A stretch of 64,000 nt of DNA from Streptomyces sp. NBC_01439 (lineage in GTDB: Bacteria; Actinomycetota; Actinomycetes; Streptomycetales; Streptomycetaceae). Location: NCBI RefSeq assembly GCF_036227605.1, contig NZ_CP109487.1, forward strand, positions 5,827,501-5,891,500, read 5' to 3'. A program made the translations under genes and the position numbers. Position 1 is the stretch's first letter, and every line of letters begins with the position of its first letter. Under the pieces are notes generated by a model that was given only the letters and a program-made list of their open reading frames with translations, was not told the DNA's origin and ran no database searches. This document shows, in pieces, positions 31,563-40,940 of the stretch.

Positions 31563-32923
31563 CGGGACCCCTCCTTGCGCAGCCGACGGATGTTCACGAG
31601 CATCACCGGGATCACCAGCACCAGCAGCAGCACGGCGATGGCGCTGCCCAGCCCCGGATCGGCGTCCGTACCGAAGGAAGTCCGGTACAGCTGGAGCGCG
31701 AGCACGTTCGCGTCGTCCTGGACCGCGCCCGGCGCGATCACGAAGACCAGGTCGAAGATCTTCATGACGTTGATGACGAGGGTGACGAGCACGACCACCA
31801 GGACCGGCGCCAGCAGCGGGGCGGTGATCCGCCGGAACACCTGCCACTCGTTCGCCCCGTCCACGCGCGCCGCCTCCAGCAGCTCACGCGGTACGGCGGC
31901 CAGCCCGGCCCCGATCAGCACCATCGCGAAACCGGCCCACATCCATACGTACGCCCCGATGACCGCCGGCGTGACGAGCGCCGGGCCGAGCCACTGCACC
32001 CCCGCGTACGCCTCCCGGAAGTTGGCCGCGGGCAGCCGCAGCAGGGCCCCGTCGGCCTTCGCGGACAGGGTGAAGGCGCCGTCTGCACCGGCCGTCGCCG
32101 CATCGACCACCCGGCCGTCCTTGACCGCCTCGATCCGCATTCCGGCGTAACCCTGCTCGGTCGGGTCGACCACGTTCGTCGCCCCGCCCCCGCCCCGGGT
32201 GAAGTCCTGCCAGACGGTGCCGGTGACCTTCCCCGGCACGGCCGCGGGCCGGCCCGCGGTACGGGTCCCCTCCGGCAGCGCCTCCGGGGCCACGCCGACC
32301 AGCGGGAGCAGCACCGGGGTACCCGCGCGGACGGGGTCGCGGGTGACGAAGGCACCGCCGCCGGCGTCCGCGAGCGGCGAGTCGCGGCCCGGGCGGGCCT
32401 TGGGGAAGGCCGAGGACTCCGCGAAGGTGTCGTGGACCCCGACCCAGACCGCGTTGGCGACCCCGCGGTCGGGATCGTGGTCGTAGACGAGCCGGAAGAT
32501 GATGCCCGCGGCCAACATCGAGATCGCCATCGGCATGAACACCAGCAGCTTGAACGCCGTTCCCCAGCGCACCCGTTCGGTGAGGACCGCGAAGACCAGA
32601 CCGAGGGCGGTGGCCGTGGCCGGGGCGAACACCACCCACAGCGCCGTGTTCTTCAGGGCGGTGCGGATGGTGTCGTCGCTCAGGATCTCGCGGTAGTTGT
32701 CACCGCCGACGAAGGTGTCGCCGGAACGGTCGAAGAGACTGCGGTAGAGGGAGTAGCCGATCGGGTGCACGACGAGCGCACCGAGCAGCACGAGGGCCGG
32801 GAGGAGGAACGCCGCCGCGATCAGCCGGCGGCGCCGCGCCTCCGCGGAGACGGCGCCCTTGGACTCGGCGCCCTTGGACTCGACGCGCTCGGATGCGACG
32901 CCCTTGGCGGCAGGGGCCGGCAC
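31559..32923 (-). CDS. Sugar ABC transporter permease (MalF-like) with large extracytoplasmic insertion
   Basis: A 454-residue permease, about 150 residues longer than typical. Helices 1-3 lie in the first 150 residues. Residues about 160-310 are hydrophilic and strand-rich (SPLADAGGGAFVTRDPV ... KVTGTVWQDFTRGG ... VKDGRVVDAATAGADGAFTL), resembling a carboxypeptidase-like/SpaA-type beta domain. The remaining helices and the EAA loop (VPRELLEAARVDGANEWQVFRRITAP) follow. The insertion is placed like the periplasmic P2 loop of MalF. Start GTG 32923 lies four bases after the binding protein gene stop. The N-terminus has a KGAESKGAV repeat. Confidence 0.9.
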   Translation of the reverse strand: MPAPAAKGVASERVESKGAESKGAVSAEARRRRLIAAAFLLPALVLLGALVVHPIGYSLYRSLFDRSGDTFVGGDNYREILSDDTIRTALKNTALWVVFAPATATALGLVFAVLTERVRWGTAFKLLVFMPMAISMLAAGIIFRLVYDHDPDRGVANAVWVGVHDTFAESSAFPKARPGRDSPLADAGGGAFVTRDPVRAGTPVLLPLVGVAPEALPEGTRTAGRPAAVPGKVTGTVWQDFTRGGGGATNVVDPTEQGYAGMRIEAVKDGRVVDAATAGADGAFTLSAKADGALLRLPAANFREAYAGVQWLGPALVTPAVIGAYVWMWAGFAMVLIGAGLAAVPRELLEAARVDGANEWQVFRRITAPLLAPVLVVVLVTLVINVMKIFDLVFVIAPGAVQDDANVLALQLYRTSFGTDADPGLGSAIAVLLLVLVIPVMLVNIRRLRKEGSR

Positions 32924-32927
32924 GGGA

Positions 32928-34286
32928 TCAGTTCCCGTAGGCCTTGGCCGCGTCCGCCTCCAGTTTCGCCTGGGTGCCCGCCACGTCCGACGGGTTGGCC
33001 AGGAAGTCCTGGAGCGCCTTCCACTCGCCCGCGCCCGGGGTCCCGCCGAAGGCCGCCGGGGCCTGGTCCGACATGTCGAAGCGGAAGTCGTCGCCCGCGG
33101 CGATCAGCGCCTTGGCGATGTCCCGCTGGATGGCGTTCGGATAGGCGCCCGGGTCCACCGCCTTGTTCGGGGAGACGAAGCCGCCCTGCCGGGCGTGGAT
33201 CTCCGCCGCGTCCGGCGAGGCCAGGAAGGTCAGCAGCGCCTGCGCCCCCTTCGACGGCTTCAAGGCGACCGCCACGTCGCCCCCCGAGACCACCGGAGCC
33301 TTCCCGCCGACCGCCGGGAAGGGGAAGACGAGGGCGTCCTCGCCCACCTTCGCCTGCGTCTGCGCGATGTTCACCGCCACGAAGTCGCCCTCGAAGACCA
33401 TCGCGGCCGCCGGCCGGTCGCCGCCGGTGAAGGTCTGCGTCACCGACTTCGGGAACTCGGTGGACAGCGCCCCGCTCGGCCCGCCCGCCAGGAAGTCCTT
33501 GCGGCCGAACAGCTCGCCGAGCGTGGTCAACGCCTGCTTGACGCTGTCGTCCGTCCACTTGATCTGGTGCTTGGCCAACTGGTCGTACTTCTCCGGCCCG
33601 GCCTGGGAGAGGTAGATGTTCTCGAACCAGTCGGTGAGGGTCCAGCCGTCCGCACCCGCCACCGAGACGGCCGGGGTGCCGGAGGCGGACAGCGTGTCGG
33701 CCGCGGTGATCAGGTCCTTCCAGGTCTTCGGAGGTTTGACCCCCGCCGCCTCGAAGGCCTTCGCGTTGTACCAGATCAGCGACTTGTTCGCGGCCTTGTA
33801 GTACACGCCGTACTGGGTGTCCCCGACGGCGCCGAGCGTCCGCCAGCCCTTGGAGTAGTTCGCATCGAGCTGGGCGGCGGCCTCCGGGCCGAGCGGCTGC
33901 GCCCACTTGTTCTCCACGGCCGCCTTCAGCGCCCCGACCTGCGGGAGCAGCGCCACGTCCGGCGGCGCACCACCCGCGATCTTCGCGCCGAGGAAGGTGA
34001 CGATCGGGTCCTGGGCCGGGACGAAGGTGACGGAGGCACCCGTCCGCTTCTCGAACTCCTTCAGGACCTTGGTGAAGTTCTCCTGCTCCGGGCCCGTCCA
34101 GACCGCGGCGACCTCCAGCTTCTCGCCGGGCAGCTTCGGTAACTGCACCCGGGGTGCGGCCGTGCTGCCCTCGGGCCCCTGCGGTTCCTCCGTCCCGCCG
34201 TCCCCGCACGCGCCGAGCGTGAGGGCGGCCGCCGCGGCGAGCGCCGTCCAGGTGAGTGTCGTACGGCTCGTTCCGTGCCTGCGCAT
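32928..34286 (-). CDS. Extracellular sugar-binding lipoprotein
   Basis: A 452-residue solute-binding protein of family 1. The signal peptide ends in a lipobox LTLGAC with Cys near residue 27. The mature protein has the two-lobe SBP_bac_1 layout (GPEQENFTKVLKEFEKRTG; PDVALLPQVGALKAAVE; WYNAKAFEAAGVKPPKTWKDL). It delivers a sugar, probably an oligosaccharide or glucoside, to the two permeases encoded downstream; the ligand cannot be named. ATG 34286 is chosen since upstream in-frame codons give a non-signal extension. No LacI or ROK regulator gene is adjacent. Confidence 0.93.
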   Translation of the reverse strand: MRRHGTSRTTLTWTALAAAAALTLGACGDGGTEEPQGPEGSTAAPRVQLPKLPGEKLEVAAVWTGPEQENFTKVLKEFEKRTGASVTFVPAQDPIVTFLGAKIAGGAPPDVALLPQVGALKAAVENKWAQPLGPEAAAQLDANYSKGWRTLGAVGDTQYGVYYKAANKSLIWYNAKAFEAAGVKPPKTWKDLITAADTLSASGTPAVSVAGADGWTLTDWFENIYLSQAGPEKYDQLAKHQIKWTDDSVKQALTTLGELFGRKDFLAGGPSGALSTEFPKSVTQTFTGGDRPAAAMVFEGDFVAVNIAQTQAKVGEDALVFPFPAVGGKAPVVSGGDVAVALKPSKGAQALLTFLASPDAAEIHARQGGFVSPNKAVDPGAYPNAIQRDIAKALIAAGDDFRFDMSDQAPAAFGGTPGAGEWKALQDFLANPSDVAGTQAKLEADAAKAYGN

Positions 34287-34382
34287 GGTTCGCCCCCGAT
34301 GCCCGTGATGTGTCCTGGACCACAAGGTCTACGCCGAGCAGTGCGCCCCCGCAATACCGCCTCGCGGGGGCGCGGCCGCCCG

Positions 34383-37307
34383 TCAGGGCGCGGGCGGGAA
34401 CAGCACGGGTATCGCCGAGACCAGGTGCGAGGCCCGCTCCAGGGCGCTGGCCAGCAGTGCGAGGTCGGTGGGCCCGTTGCCCAGCTCACGCACCGGGCGG
34501 CGGGCCGGCGGATCGCCCATCCGCTCCCACTCCACCGGGACGACGGTCGGCCGCTGGGTCGCCGTCCGGGGGATCCGGCCGGTGACCCGTCCCGCCTGGA
34601 AGGGGACCGTCCGGCCGTCACCGAAACGGAGCAGGCCGCGCCCCGGACCCGGCTGGTCGGGGGCGTCGAGCTCCACGCGCAGGGTGACCAGGCGGGCCGG
34701 TCCGGTGTCCGCCGTACGATCCGGGCGGGCGCTGGCGGCCACCAGGTGCACACCGAGCCGGGCGCCCTCGCGGGCCACCGCTTCCAGGGCCCGGACCACC
34801 GAGCCCGCGGCGGGGCGGCCCGCACTGCCCAGACCCGGCGCGACCAGCGCGTCGAGGTCGTCCACGAGCACCACCAGGCGGGGCAGCGGGCTGGGCCCGG
34901 GCGGATCGGTACGGGTGGTCGCGGCCCTCAGCCGCAGCGTGCCGGTCCGCTGGGGGTCGAGGTCGCCGCGGTGCTCGCCCGGGCTGGGCCGGCGCGGCGC
35001 GACCATGCGGTCGGACACTTCGCGCTGTGCGTGCCACTCGGCGAAGGACAGGTCCTCCAGCAGCTCGGAGCGGCGCTTGAGCTCCGCGCCCAGCGCCTGC
35101 GCGAACTCCCGCATGCGCAGCGGATCGGAGGCGACCAGGTGGGCGCAGACGTGCGGGAGTTCGGTGCAGGGCAGCAGCCCGTCGCCGCGCTCGCCGCCGG
35201 CCCCGTCGAGGAGGAGCAGCCCCAGCCGGTCGGGCCGGGCGGCCGCGGACAGCGACGCGGCCACCGAGCGCAGCAGCTCGGTCCGCCCGCTCCCGGCGGG
35301 CCCCTCGACGAGCAGGTGCGGGCCGTCGTGGACGAGTTCGGTGCCGACGGGCCCGCGGCGGCCGCTGCCCAGCACGATCTCGGCGAGGCCGCCCACGCCC
35401 TGCCCCTGGTCGGTGGCGGCGGCCCAACGTGCCATCAGGGAGGCCGGGGTGGCCCGGGCCAGCCCCAGCTCGTCCAGCAGCCGCGCGGTGGCCGGCAGGG
35501 CGGCCGCGGCCGGCCGGTAGGGCTCGGCGGAGCCGCCCTCGGCGGTGCGCAGCGGGGCCAGGGCCCGGGCGAAGCGCTCGGCCCAGGCGGCGGAGACGGC
35601 GTCGGCGGTGGCGGTGCCCCCCGACGGGACCGGCCTGCCGCCGCTGATCGTGAAGGTGCGTACGGCCGTGGCCACGTCGCCGCTGAGCAGGGCGACCGCG
35701 CCGCAGTCCCGGAAGGCGGGGGAGCTCGCGCAGGCGGCCTCGTACGTCTCTTCGACCGGCGAAGCGGCGGTGGCGGCCGGGGCCTCGGCGAGCACGAGGA
35801 CGTGGATCCCGGCGGCCGGGCCGTGCGAGGCGAGCCGACCGGTGATGTCGCGCAGCGGGCCGGCTCCGGGATCGCCGTCGAGGACGACGAGCGTGTACGG
35901 GCCCTCGTAGATGGCGGCGGCCCGCCGGATCTGTCCGGCATCGGCGGCGGTCCAGTGCACGCCGAGCGGACCCTCGTCGAGGCGCCGGGTCAGCTCACCC
36001 GTGCGGGCGACGGCCTGGTCGCGGTCGTACGCCAGCAGGAGCCTGCAGTCTTGGCCGTGTGCCGGCCGTACGTGGGGCAGCCAGCCGAGCCAGCCCCACT
36101 CGCGCCGCCGGTCGGCGAGGCCGCGCGCCCGGTCGGCGGAGACGAGCACGATCTCCAGCTGCCCCGGCGCGTGCAGCGCCGCGAGCTGCGCGACGACCCA
36201 GCGGGCGGCCCCGGCCAGCCGGTTCCGCGGGCCGGCCAGCCCGAGGGCGCCGACGGCGGGCAGGGACACCCGGCTCCCGGCGCCGAGCCCCACCTCCAGT
36301 ACGGCGGGATGTCCGGGCGTACGGGACCACAGGCGCTCGGTGGGGCCCATCGCGGCCAGCAGCACCGCGGCGGGATCGTCGGGGTCGGGCGCGGCGGCCA
36401 CCGGTTCCGGCGGGGCCTCGGCGGGTTCCTCGCCGCGCACCCACTTGCGGGCCCAAGCGCCTATGCCCTTGCGTCGCCCGGTCCCGGTCCCGGAGCCAGG
36501 GCCCGGCGCCGCGCCCTGCGGCCCGGCTTCGCGGGATGCGCCGGGGGCGTTGGGGGCGTCGGGGACTTCGGGCGCCTCCGGATCGGGCCCGGGTACGGCC
36601 GGATCCGCCCCGGGGAGCGGGCCGGGGAGCGGGCCGGGGAGCGGGAGGGCGGCGACGGGCCGGGTGGCGACCGACAGGTGGCCCTGGAGGTCCGGGGTCA
36701 CCGACAGCGCGGGAGCGCCCGCGGGGGCCAGCCGCAGGGTGGACTCGCCGACCCGCAGCAGCGCCCCCGGGGGCAGGGCGACGGGCTGCGCCCCCACCGG
36801 GGAGCCGTCCAGCGCGGTGCCGTTCGTCGAGTTCAGGTCGGCCACCGCGACCCGCCCGTCGGGGATCACCGTGACCGCGCAGTGCAATCGGGAGACGTCG
36901 GGGTCGTCGAGGGGGACGTCGGCATCGGCGGAGCGGCCCACCCGGATCTGCCCGCTGTGCAGCAGGTGCACCCCGCCCGCGTCGGGTCCGGCGACGACGT
37001 GCAGCTGGGCCGCGCCGAGGCCGTCCTCCGGGAGGACGTCCGGTACGGGCCCGTGCAACGCCAGTACCGCGCCGTCCACCAGCGGCGGCTCGCCGAGCAC
37101 CCGCCGCTGGAGGTCGAGGCGCTCGGAGCCGGCGTACAGCACGACCGTGCCCCCGGTGTCGGGCCCGCCGACGGTCGCCGCGAGCCCGGAGGCGACCGCG
37201 GCCAGCGCGGTGCCGACGGGGGCGGTGACGAGTACGTCACAGCTCGCGGGGGCGGTCGCGGTCTGGTGGCCGCTGCGCGACCCAAGGACGGTCAGCCGGA
37301 TCTGCAT
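34383..37307 (-). CDS. FHA domain and FtsK/SpoIIIE-type ATPase protein
   Basis: A 974-residue cytoplasmic protein. A ubiquitin-like N-terminal region (1-95) is followed by an FHA domain at about 105-185 with the full pThr-binding set: VGRSADADV, VSRLHCAV and DLNSTNGT. Then comes a Pro/Gly-rich linker and FtsK/SpoIIIE-like domains. Walker A is VEGPAGSGRTE and Walker B is RLVVLVDDLDAL. The layout resembles EssC/EccC of type VII secretion but without membrane helices, and only one convincing ATP site is seen. It lies divergent from two Ser/Thr kinases, so phosphothreonine signalling between them is plausible. ATG 37307 has AAGGGA upstream. Confidence 0.88.
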   Translation of the reverse strand: MQIRLTVLGSRSGHQTATAPASCDVLVTAPVGTALAAVASGLAATVGGPDTGGTVVLYAGSERLDLQRRVLGEPPLVDGAVLALHGPVPDVLPEDGLGAAQLHVVAGPDAGGVHLLHSGQIRVGRSADADVPLDDPDVSRLHCAVTVIPDGRVAVADLNSTNGTALDGSPVGAQPVALPPGALLRVGESTLRLAPAGAPALSVTPDLQGHLSVATRPVAALPLPGPLPGPLPGADPAVPGPDPEAPEVPDAPNAPGASREAGPQGAAPGPGSGTGTGRRKGIGAWARKWVRGEEPAEAPPEPVAAAPDPDDPAAVLLAAMGPTERLWSRTPGHPAVLEVGLGAGSRVSLPAVGALGLAGPRNRLAGAARWVVAQLAALHAPGQLEIVLVSADRARGLADRRREWGWLGWLPHVRPAHGQDCRLLLAYDRDQAVARTGELTRRLDEGPLGVHWTAADAGQIRRAAAIYEGPYTLVVLDGDPGAGPLRDITGRLASHGPAAGIHVLVLAEAPAATAASPVEETYEAACASSPAFRDCGAVALLSGDVATAVRTFTISGGRPVPSGGTATADAVSAAWAERFARALAPLRTAEGGSAEPYRPAAAALPATARLLDELGLARATPASLMARWAAATDQGQGVGGLAEIVLGSGRRGPVGTELVHDGPHLLVEGPAGSGRTELLRSVAASLSAAARPDRLGLLLLDGAGGERGDGLLPCTELPHVCAHLVASDPLRMREFAQALGAELKRRSELLEDLSFAEWHAQREVSDRMVAPRRPSPGEHRGDLDPQRTGTLRLRAATTRTDPPGPSPLPRLVVLVDDLDALVAPGLGSAGRPAAGSVVRALEAVAREGARLGVHLVAASARPDRTADTGPARLVTLRVELDAPDQPGPGRGLLRFGDGRTVPFQAGRVTGRIPRTATQRPTVVPVEWERMGDPPARRPVRELGNGPTDLALLASALERASHLVSAIPVLFPPAP

Positions 37308-37743
37308 CGCCGTCAGCGGTCCCTTCTGCGCGGTGCGCGGTGTGTGCGCCCGGCGGGGAAATCCCGTGACATGACCGTCCGGTCGCCCCCCACCCGGCAC
37401 GGACGCGTCGTCCGGTCAGGTCTGCCCGGAAGGCGGGGCTCCCGTCCCGTGCCGTCCGTACGTGTGCATCCTCGCACCTGTCACGGACAACACGCCCGGC
37501 GCCCGGCAATAAATGATCTTGATGTGTTGGGACCCGGGTCGGACCCCGATCAGATCCGGCCACCAAGGCGGTGGAAGACGGGGAAAATCGCCTCCGGCAT
37601 ACCCCGCGAACATCACCCTCCGCACATATGTGCGGCAACCAACCTCCGGGGACCGGCGTCTTCCCGGGGGACACCCCCTAGAGTGGGCCGGAAAACCAAT
37701 CAGCGGATCGACCACATCCGACGACAGCAGGGGAGCGCGAGAC
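37308..37743. promoter_or_regulatory. Divergent control region of the FHA-ATPase and kinase genes
   Basis: A 436-bp gap. A 16-bp perfect palindrome CCGCACATATGTGCGG at 37620-37635 is the outstanding element. A -10-like TAGAGT at 37679-37684 precedes the plus-strand kinase, giving a leader of about 55 nt; no good -35 was found. An AT-rich patch (AATAAATGATCTTGATG) at 37508-37524 stands out. No supported gene lies here. Confidence 0.5.
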
Positions 37744-39525
37744 GTGCGGCCAGTCGGCAGCAAGTACCTGCTCGAGGAGCCGCTCGGGCGCGGCGCCACG
37801 GGCACTGTCTGGCGTGCCCGCCAGAGGGAGGCCGCCGGCGCGGAGGCGGCCGTCGCGGGACAGCCCGGCGAGACCGTGGCCATCAAGGTCCTCAAGGAGG
37901 AGCTGGCCCAGGACCCCGACATCGTCATGCGCTTCCTGCGGGAGCGCTCGGTCCTGCTGCGCCTGACCCACCCCAACATCGTGCGCACCCGCGACCTCGT
38001 CGTCGAGGGCGATCTGCTGGCCCTGGTCATGGACCTGATCGACGGCCCGGACCTGCACCGGTACCTGCGGGAGAACGGCCCCTTCACGCCCGTCGCTGCG
38101 AGCCTGCTGACCGCCCAGATCGCCGACGCCCTCGCCGCCAGTCACGCCGACGGAGTGGTCCACCGGGATCTGAAACCGGCCAACGTGCTGCTCGACGAGC
38201 GCGGCGGGCAGATGAAGCCGATGCTCACCGACTTCGGCATCGCCCGCCTCGCTGATTCCCCGGGCCTGACCCGCACCCACGAGTTCGTCGGCACCCCGGC
38301 CTACGTCGCGCCCGAGTCCGCCGAGGGCCGCCCGCAGACCTCCGCCGTCGACATCTACGGCGCCGGCATCCTGCTGTACGAGCTGCTCACCGGGCGCCCG
38401 CCGTTCGCCGGTGGCACCGCGCTCGAAGTGCTCCACCGCCACCTCAGCGAGGACCCGCAGCGGCCCTCGACCGTGCCCGAGCCGCTGTGGACGGTCATCG
38501 AGCGCTGCCTGCGCAAGGAGCCGAACGAGCGCCCCAGTGCCGAGAGCCTGGCCCGCGGGCTGCGCGTGGTGGCCTCCGGCATCGGCGTGCACTCCTCGGC
38601 CGCCGAGGTGGAGGCCGCGCTCGGCGTGGGCGCGCTGCTCGCGCCCGACCCCTCGCCGGCCCCGGTCCCCGAGACCCCCGACGCGGGCGCGTACGACCCG
38701 AACGCCATGACGAGCGTCATGCCGCCGGTCGGCGCGGCCGACGCCACCTCGGTGCTGCCCATGGGGTCCGCCCGGCCCGGAGGGCCGGGGGAGGCGGCGG
38801 GCCCCGGGGCCGACCCGACCTCGGTGATGCCCCCGGTGCAGCAGCCCGATTCGCCGCACCCGTGGCAGTCGCAGATGCAGGCCGTCCGCGACCGCAACGA
38901 GCAGACCCAGATCCAGTACCTCGACCCGAACGAGGACCCGCTGCGCCGTCGCCCGCAGCGGCAGGCGCCCCCGCCGCCGCAGCACCGGCCCCAGCAGCCG
39001 CAGCAGCCCCAGCAGCCGCCGCAGTACCGGCAGGGCCCGCCGCCCCCACAGCAGCAGTACCAGCAGCCCCAACAGCCGCAGTACCGCCCGCCGCAGCAGC
39101 CGCCCCAGCAGCAGTACGCGCCGCCCCCGCCGCCGCAGCACTACCAGCCGCAGCAGCACCAGCCCCAGCCGTACCAGCAGCAGCCTCAGCCGCAGCAGCC
39201 CCAGTACCGCCAGCCGCCGCCGCAGCAGCAGCCCCCGCAGCCCCCGCCGCAGCAGCGGCCGGCTCCCCGGGAGCCCCGCGAGCCGCGCCGCCGCAGCGCC
39301 AACCCGGTGCGGATCCCCGGCCTCGGCTGCCTCAAGGGCTGCCTGGTGTTGATCCTGGTGTTCTTCGTCGCCGGCTGGCTGGTCTGGGAACTGACCCCGC
39401 TTCAGGAGTGGATCGGTACCGGCCGGGGCTGGTGGGACCAGGTCTGGACCTGGGGCGGCAACGCCGTGGACTGGGTCAGCACGATCGGGGACTCCGCGGG
39501 TTCCTCGGGCTCCACCAAGCCCTGA
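37744..39525 (+). CDS. Transmembrane Ser/Thr protein kinase with Gln/Pro-rich linker
   Basis: A 593-residue PknB-type kinase. Glycine loop GRGATGTVW, catalytic Lys48 (VAIKVLKEE), HRDLKPAN with Asp142, and DFG at 163-165 are intact. The kinase domain ends near 290. A disordered region follows: VMPPVG motif repeats near 320-370 and a roughly 120-residue Gln/Pro tract (about 400-525). One membrane helix at about 529-550 (CLVLILVFFVAGWLVWEL) precedes a short extracellular tail of about 40 residues without PASTA repeats. GTG 37744 has GGGGAG eight bases upstream. It is probably paired with the divergent FHA-ATPase. Confidence 0.93.
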   Translation: MRPVGSKYLLEEPLGRGATGTVWRARQREAAGAEAAVAGQPGETVAIKVLKEELAQDPDIVMRFLRERSVLLRLTHPNIVRTRDLVVEGDLLALVMDLIDGPDLHRYLRENGPFTPVAASLLTAQIADALAASHADGVVHRDLKPANVLLDERGGQMKPMLTDFGIARLADSPGLTRTHEFVGTPAYVAPESAEGRPQTSAVDIYGAGILLYELLTGRPPFAGGTALEVLHRHLSEDPQRPSTVPEPLWTVIERCLRKEPNERPSAESLARGLRVVASGIGVHSSAAEVEAALGVGALLAPDPSPAPVPETPDAGAYDPNAMTSVMPPVGAADATSVLPMGSARPGGPGEAAGPGADPTSVMPPVQQPDSPHPWQSQMQAVRDRNEQTQIQYLDPNEDPLRRRPQRQAPPPPQHRPQQPQQPQQPPQYRQGPPPPQQQYQQPQQPQYRPPQQPPQQQYAPPPPPQHYQPQQHQPQPYQQQPQPQQPQYRQPPPQQQPPQPPPQQRPAPREPREPRRRSANPVRIPGLGCLKGCLVLILVFFVAGWLVWELTPLQEWIGTGRGWWDQVWTWGGNAVDWVSTIGDSAGSSGSTKP

Positions 39526-39685
39526 AACGAACCCCCGTAGCTCCGACTTCGTGGATTTGTCGACTTCTGGGACATGATTTCGCTCGCAGAAGTGAAGGTC
39601 GCCGCGAATCCGGACCCCTGCTGGCTTCTCATGCCCACCCGGCCGCGTAGCTTTGGTGCGTACGCCAGCCGCTGAGGGAGCAGTC
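39526..39685 (+). promoter_or_regulatory. Promoter region of the second kinase gene
   Basis: TAGCTT at 39648-39653 is a likely -10, and GAGGGAG at 39674-39680 is the ribosome-binding site. An inverted repeat ACTTCTG-n17-CAGAAGT (39563-39593) lies upstream and could be a hairpin or operator. Confidence 0.5.
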
Positions 39686-40933
39686 GTGGCACGGAAGATC
39701 GGCAGCCGGTACACCGCGCACCAGATCCTGGGGCGCGGCAGCGCGGGCACGGTGTGGCTGGGCGAGGGGCCTGACGGGCCCGTCGCCGTCAAACTGCTGC
39801 GCGAAGACCTCGCGTCCGACCAGGAACTCGTCGGACGGTTCGTCCAGGAGCGCAGCGCGCTGCTCGGCCTGGAGCATCCGCACGTCGTGTCCGTCCGCGA
39901 CCTCGTCGTGGACGGCAACGACCTCGCCCTCGTCATGGACCTCGTCCGCGGCACGGACCTGCGCACGCGCCTGGACCGGGAACGGCGGCTGGCCCCCGAG
40001 GCGGCCGTGGCCATCGTCGCGGACGTCGCCGACGCGCTGGCGGCGGCGCACGCGGCGGGCGTCGTCCACCGGGACGTCAAGCCGGAGAACGTCCTGCTGG
40101 ACATGCAGGGCCGGCTCGGCCCCGGCGGCTCGCACCCGGCGCTGCTGACCGACTTCGGCGTGGCCAAGCTGATCGACTCCCCGCGGCGGGCCTCCACGGG
40201 CCGCGCCTCGGCCCCGACGACCCGGATCATCGGCACCCCGGACTACCTGGCGCCGGAGATCGTCGAGGGCTTGCCCCCGCGTGCCGCGGTGGACATCTAC
40301 GCCCTGGCCACGGTCCTGTACGAGCTGCTGGCCGGATTCACCCCCTTCGGCGGGGGCCACCCGGGCGCGGTCCTGCGGCGGCACGTGACGGAGACGGTGG
40401 TCCCGCTGCCGGGGATCCCCGACGAGCTGTGGCAGCTCATGGTGCAGTGCCTGGCCAAGGCCCCGGCCTCGCGGCTGCGGGCCTCGGAGCTGTCGGTCCG
40501 GCTGCGGGACCTGCTGCCGATGCTGGCCGGCATGCCGCCGCTGGACGTGGACGAGCCGGACGACGCGGATCCGGACCCCGAGCCCTCGGAGGAACCGGCG
40601 GCCGACCCGGTCCGGCGGCGGGGCGTGGTCCCGCTGGTGCCGGGCTCGGCGACCGACTCCAACCGGGACACCCACACCTCGATGCGGGTGCCGGGGCCCG
40701 ACGAGCTGGCGGGCGGGGCGCTGGGCACCGCCCGCGTTCCGCGCCCGGCGGGCGGTCACCGCCCCGGCTCCGCCCGCCACCGCGCGGAGGCGGCCCGCAA
40801 GCGCCGCCTGATCCTCTCGGTATCGGCCCTGGCCCTGGCCTCGGCGATCGGTCTGGGCACGTGGCTGGCCGTCTCGGGCGACGAGGCCCCGCCCCCGCAG
40901 GACAGCAAGCAGTCGGTCCCCGCGAAGCGGTAG
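39686..40933 (+). CDS. Transmembrane Ser/Thr protein kinase
   Basis: A 415-residue PknB-type kinase. Glycine loop GRGSAGTVW, catalytic Lys36 (VAVKLLRED), HRDVKPEN with His128, DFG and an APE-type motif (APEIVEG) are intact. After the kinase domain (to about 275) an acidic-proline linker and a basic stretch lead to a single C-terminal membrane helix at about 374-395 (RLILSVSALALASAIGLGTWLAV) and a short outside tail (about 20 residues), without PASTA repeats. GTG 39686 follows GAGGGAG. It is a near duplicate in plan of the kinase gene before it. Confidence 0.93.
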   Translation: MARKIGSRYTAHQILGRGSAGTVWLGEGPDGPVAVKLLREDLASDQELVGRFVQERSALLGLEHPHVVSVRDLVVDGNDLALVMDLVRGTDLRTRLDRERRLAPEAAVAIVADVADALAAAHAAGVVHRDVKPENVLLDMQGRLGPGGSHPALLTDFGVAKLIDSPRRASTGRASAPTTRIIGTPDYLAPEIVEGLPPRAAVDIYALATVLYELLAGFTPFGGGHPGAVLRRHVTETVVPLPGIPDELWQLMVQCLAKAPASRLRASELSVRLRDLLPMLAGMPPLDVDEPDDADPDPEPSEEPAADPVRRRGVVPLVPGSATDSNRDTHTSMRVPGPDELAGGALGTARVPRPAGGHRPGSARHRAEAARKRRLILSVSALALASAIGLGTWLAVSGDEAPPPQDSKQSVPAKR

Positions 40934-40940
40934 CCGCCGG

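Noticed and set aside
31544..33430. Large plus-strand open frames opposite the sugar transporter
   Set aside because: They are antisense GC-frame shadows with low-complexity Arg/Pro/Gly content; the minus-strand genes are clear.
38900..39290. CAG/CCG-rich stretch as a noncoding repeat
   Set aside because: It is in frame and codes for the Gln/Pro linker of the first kinase.
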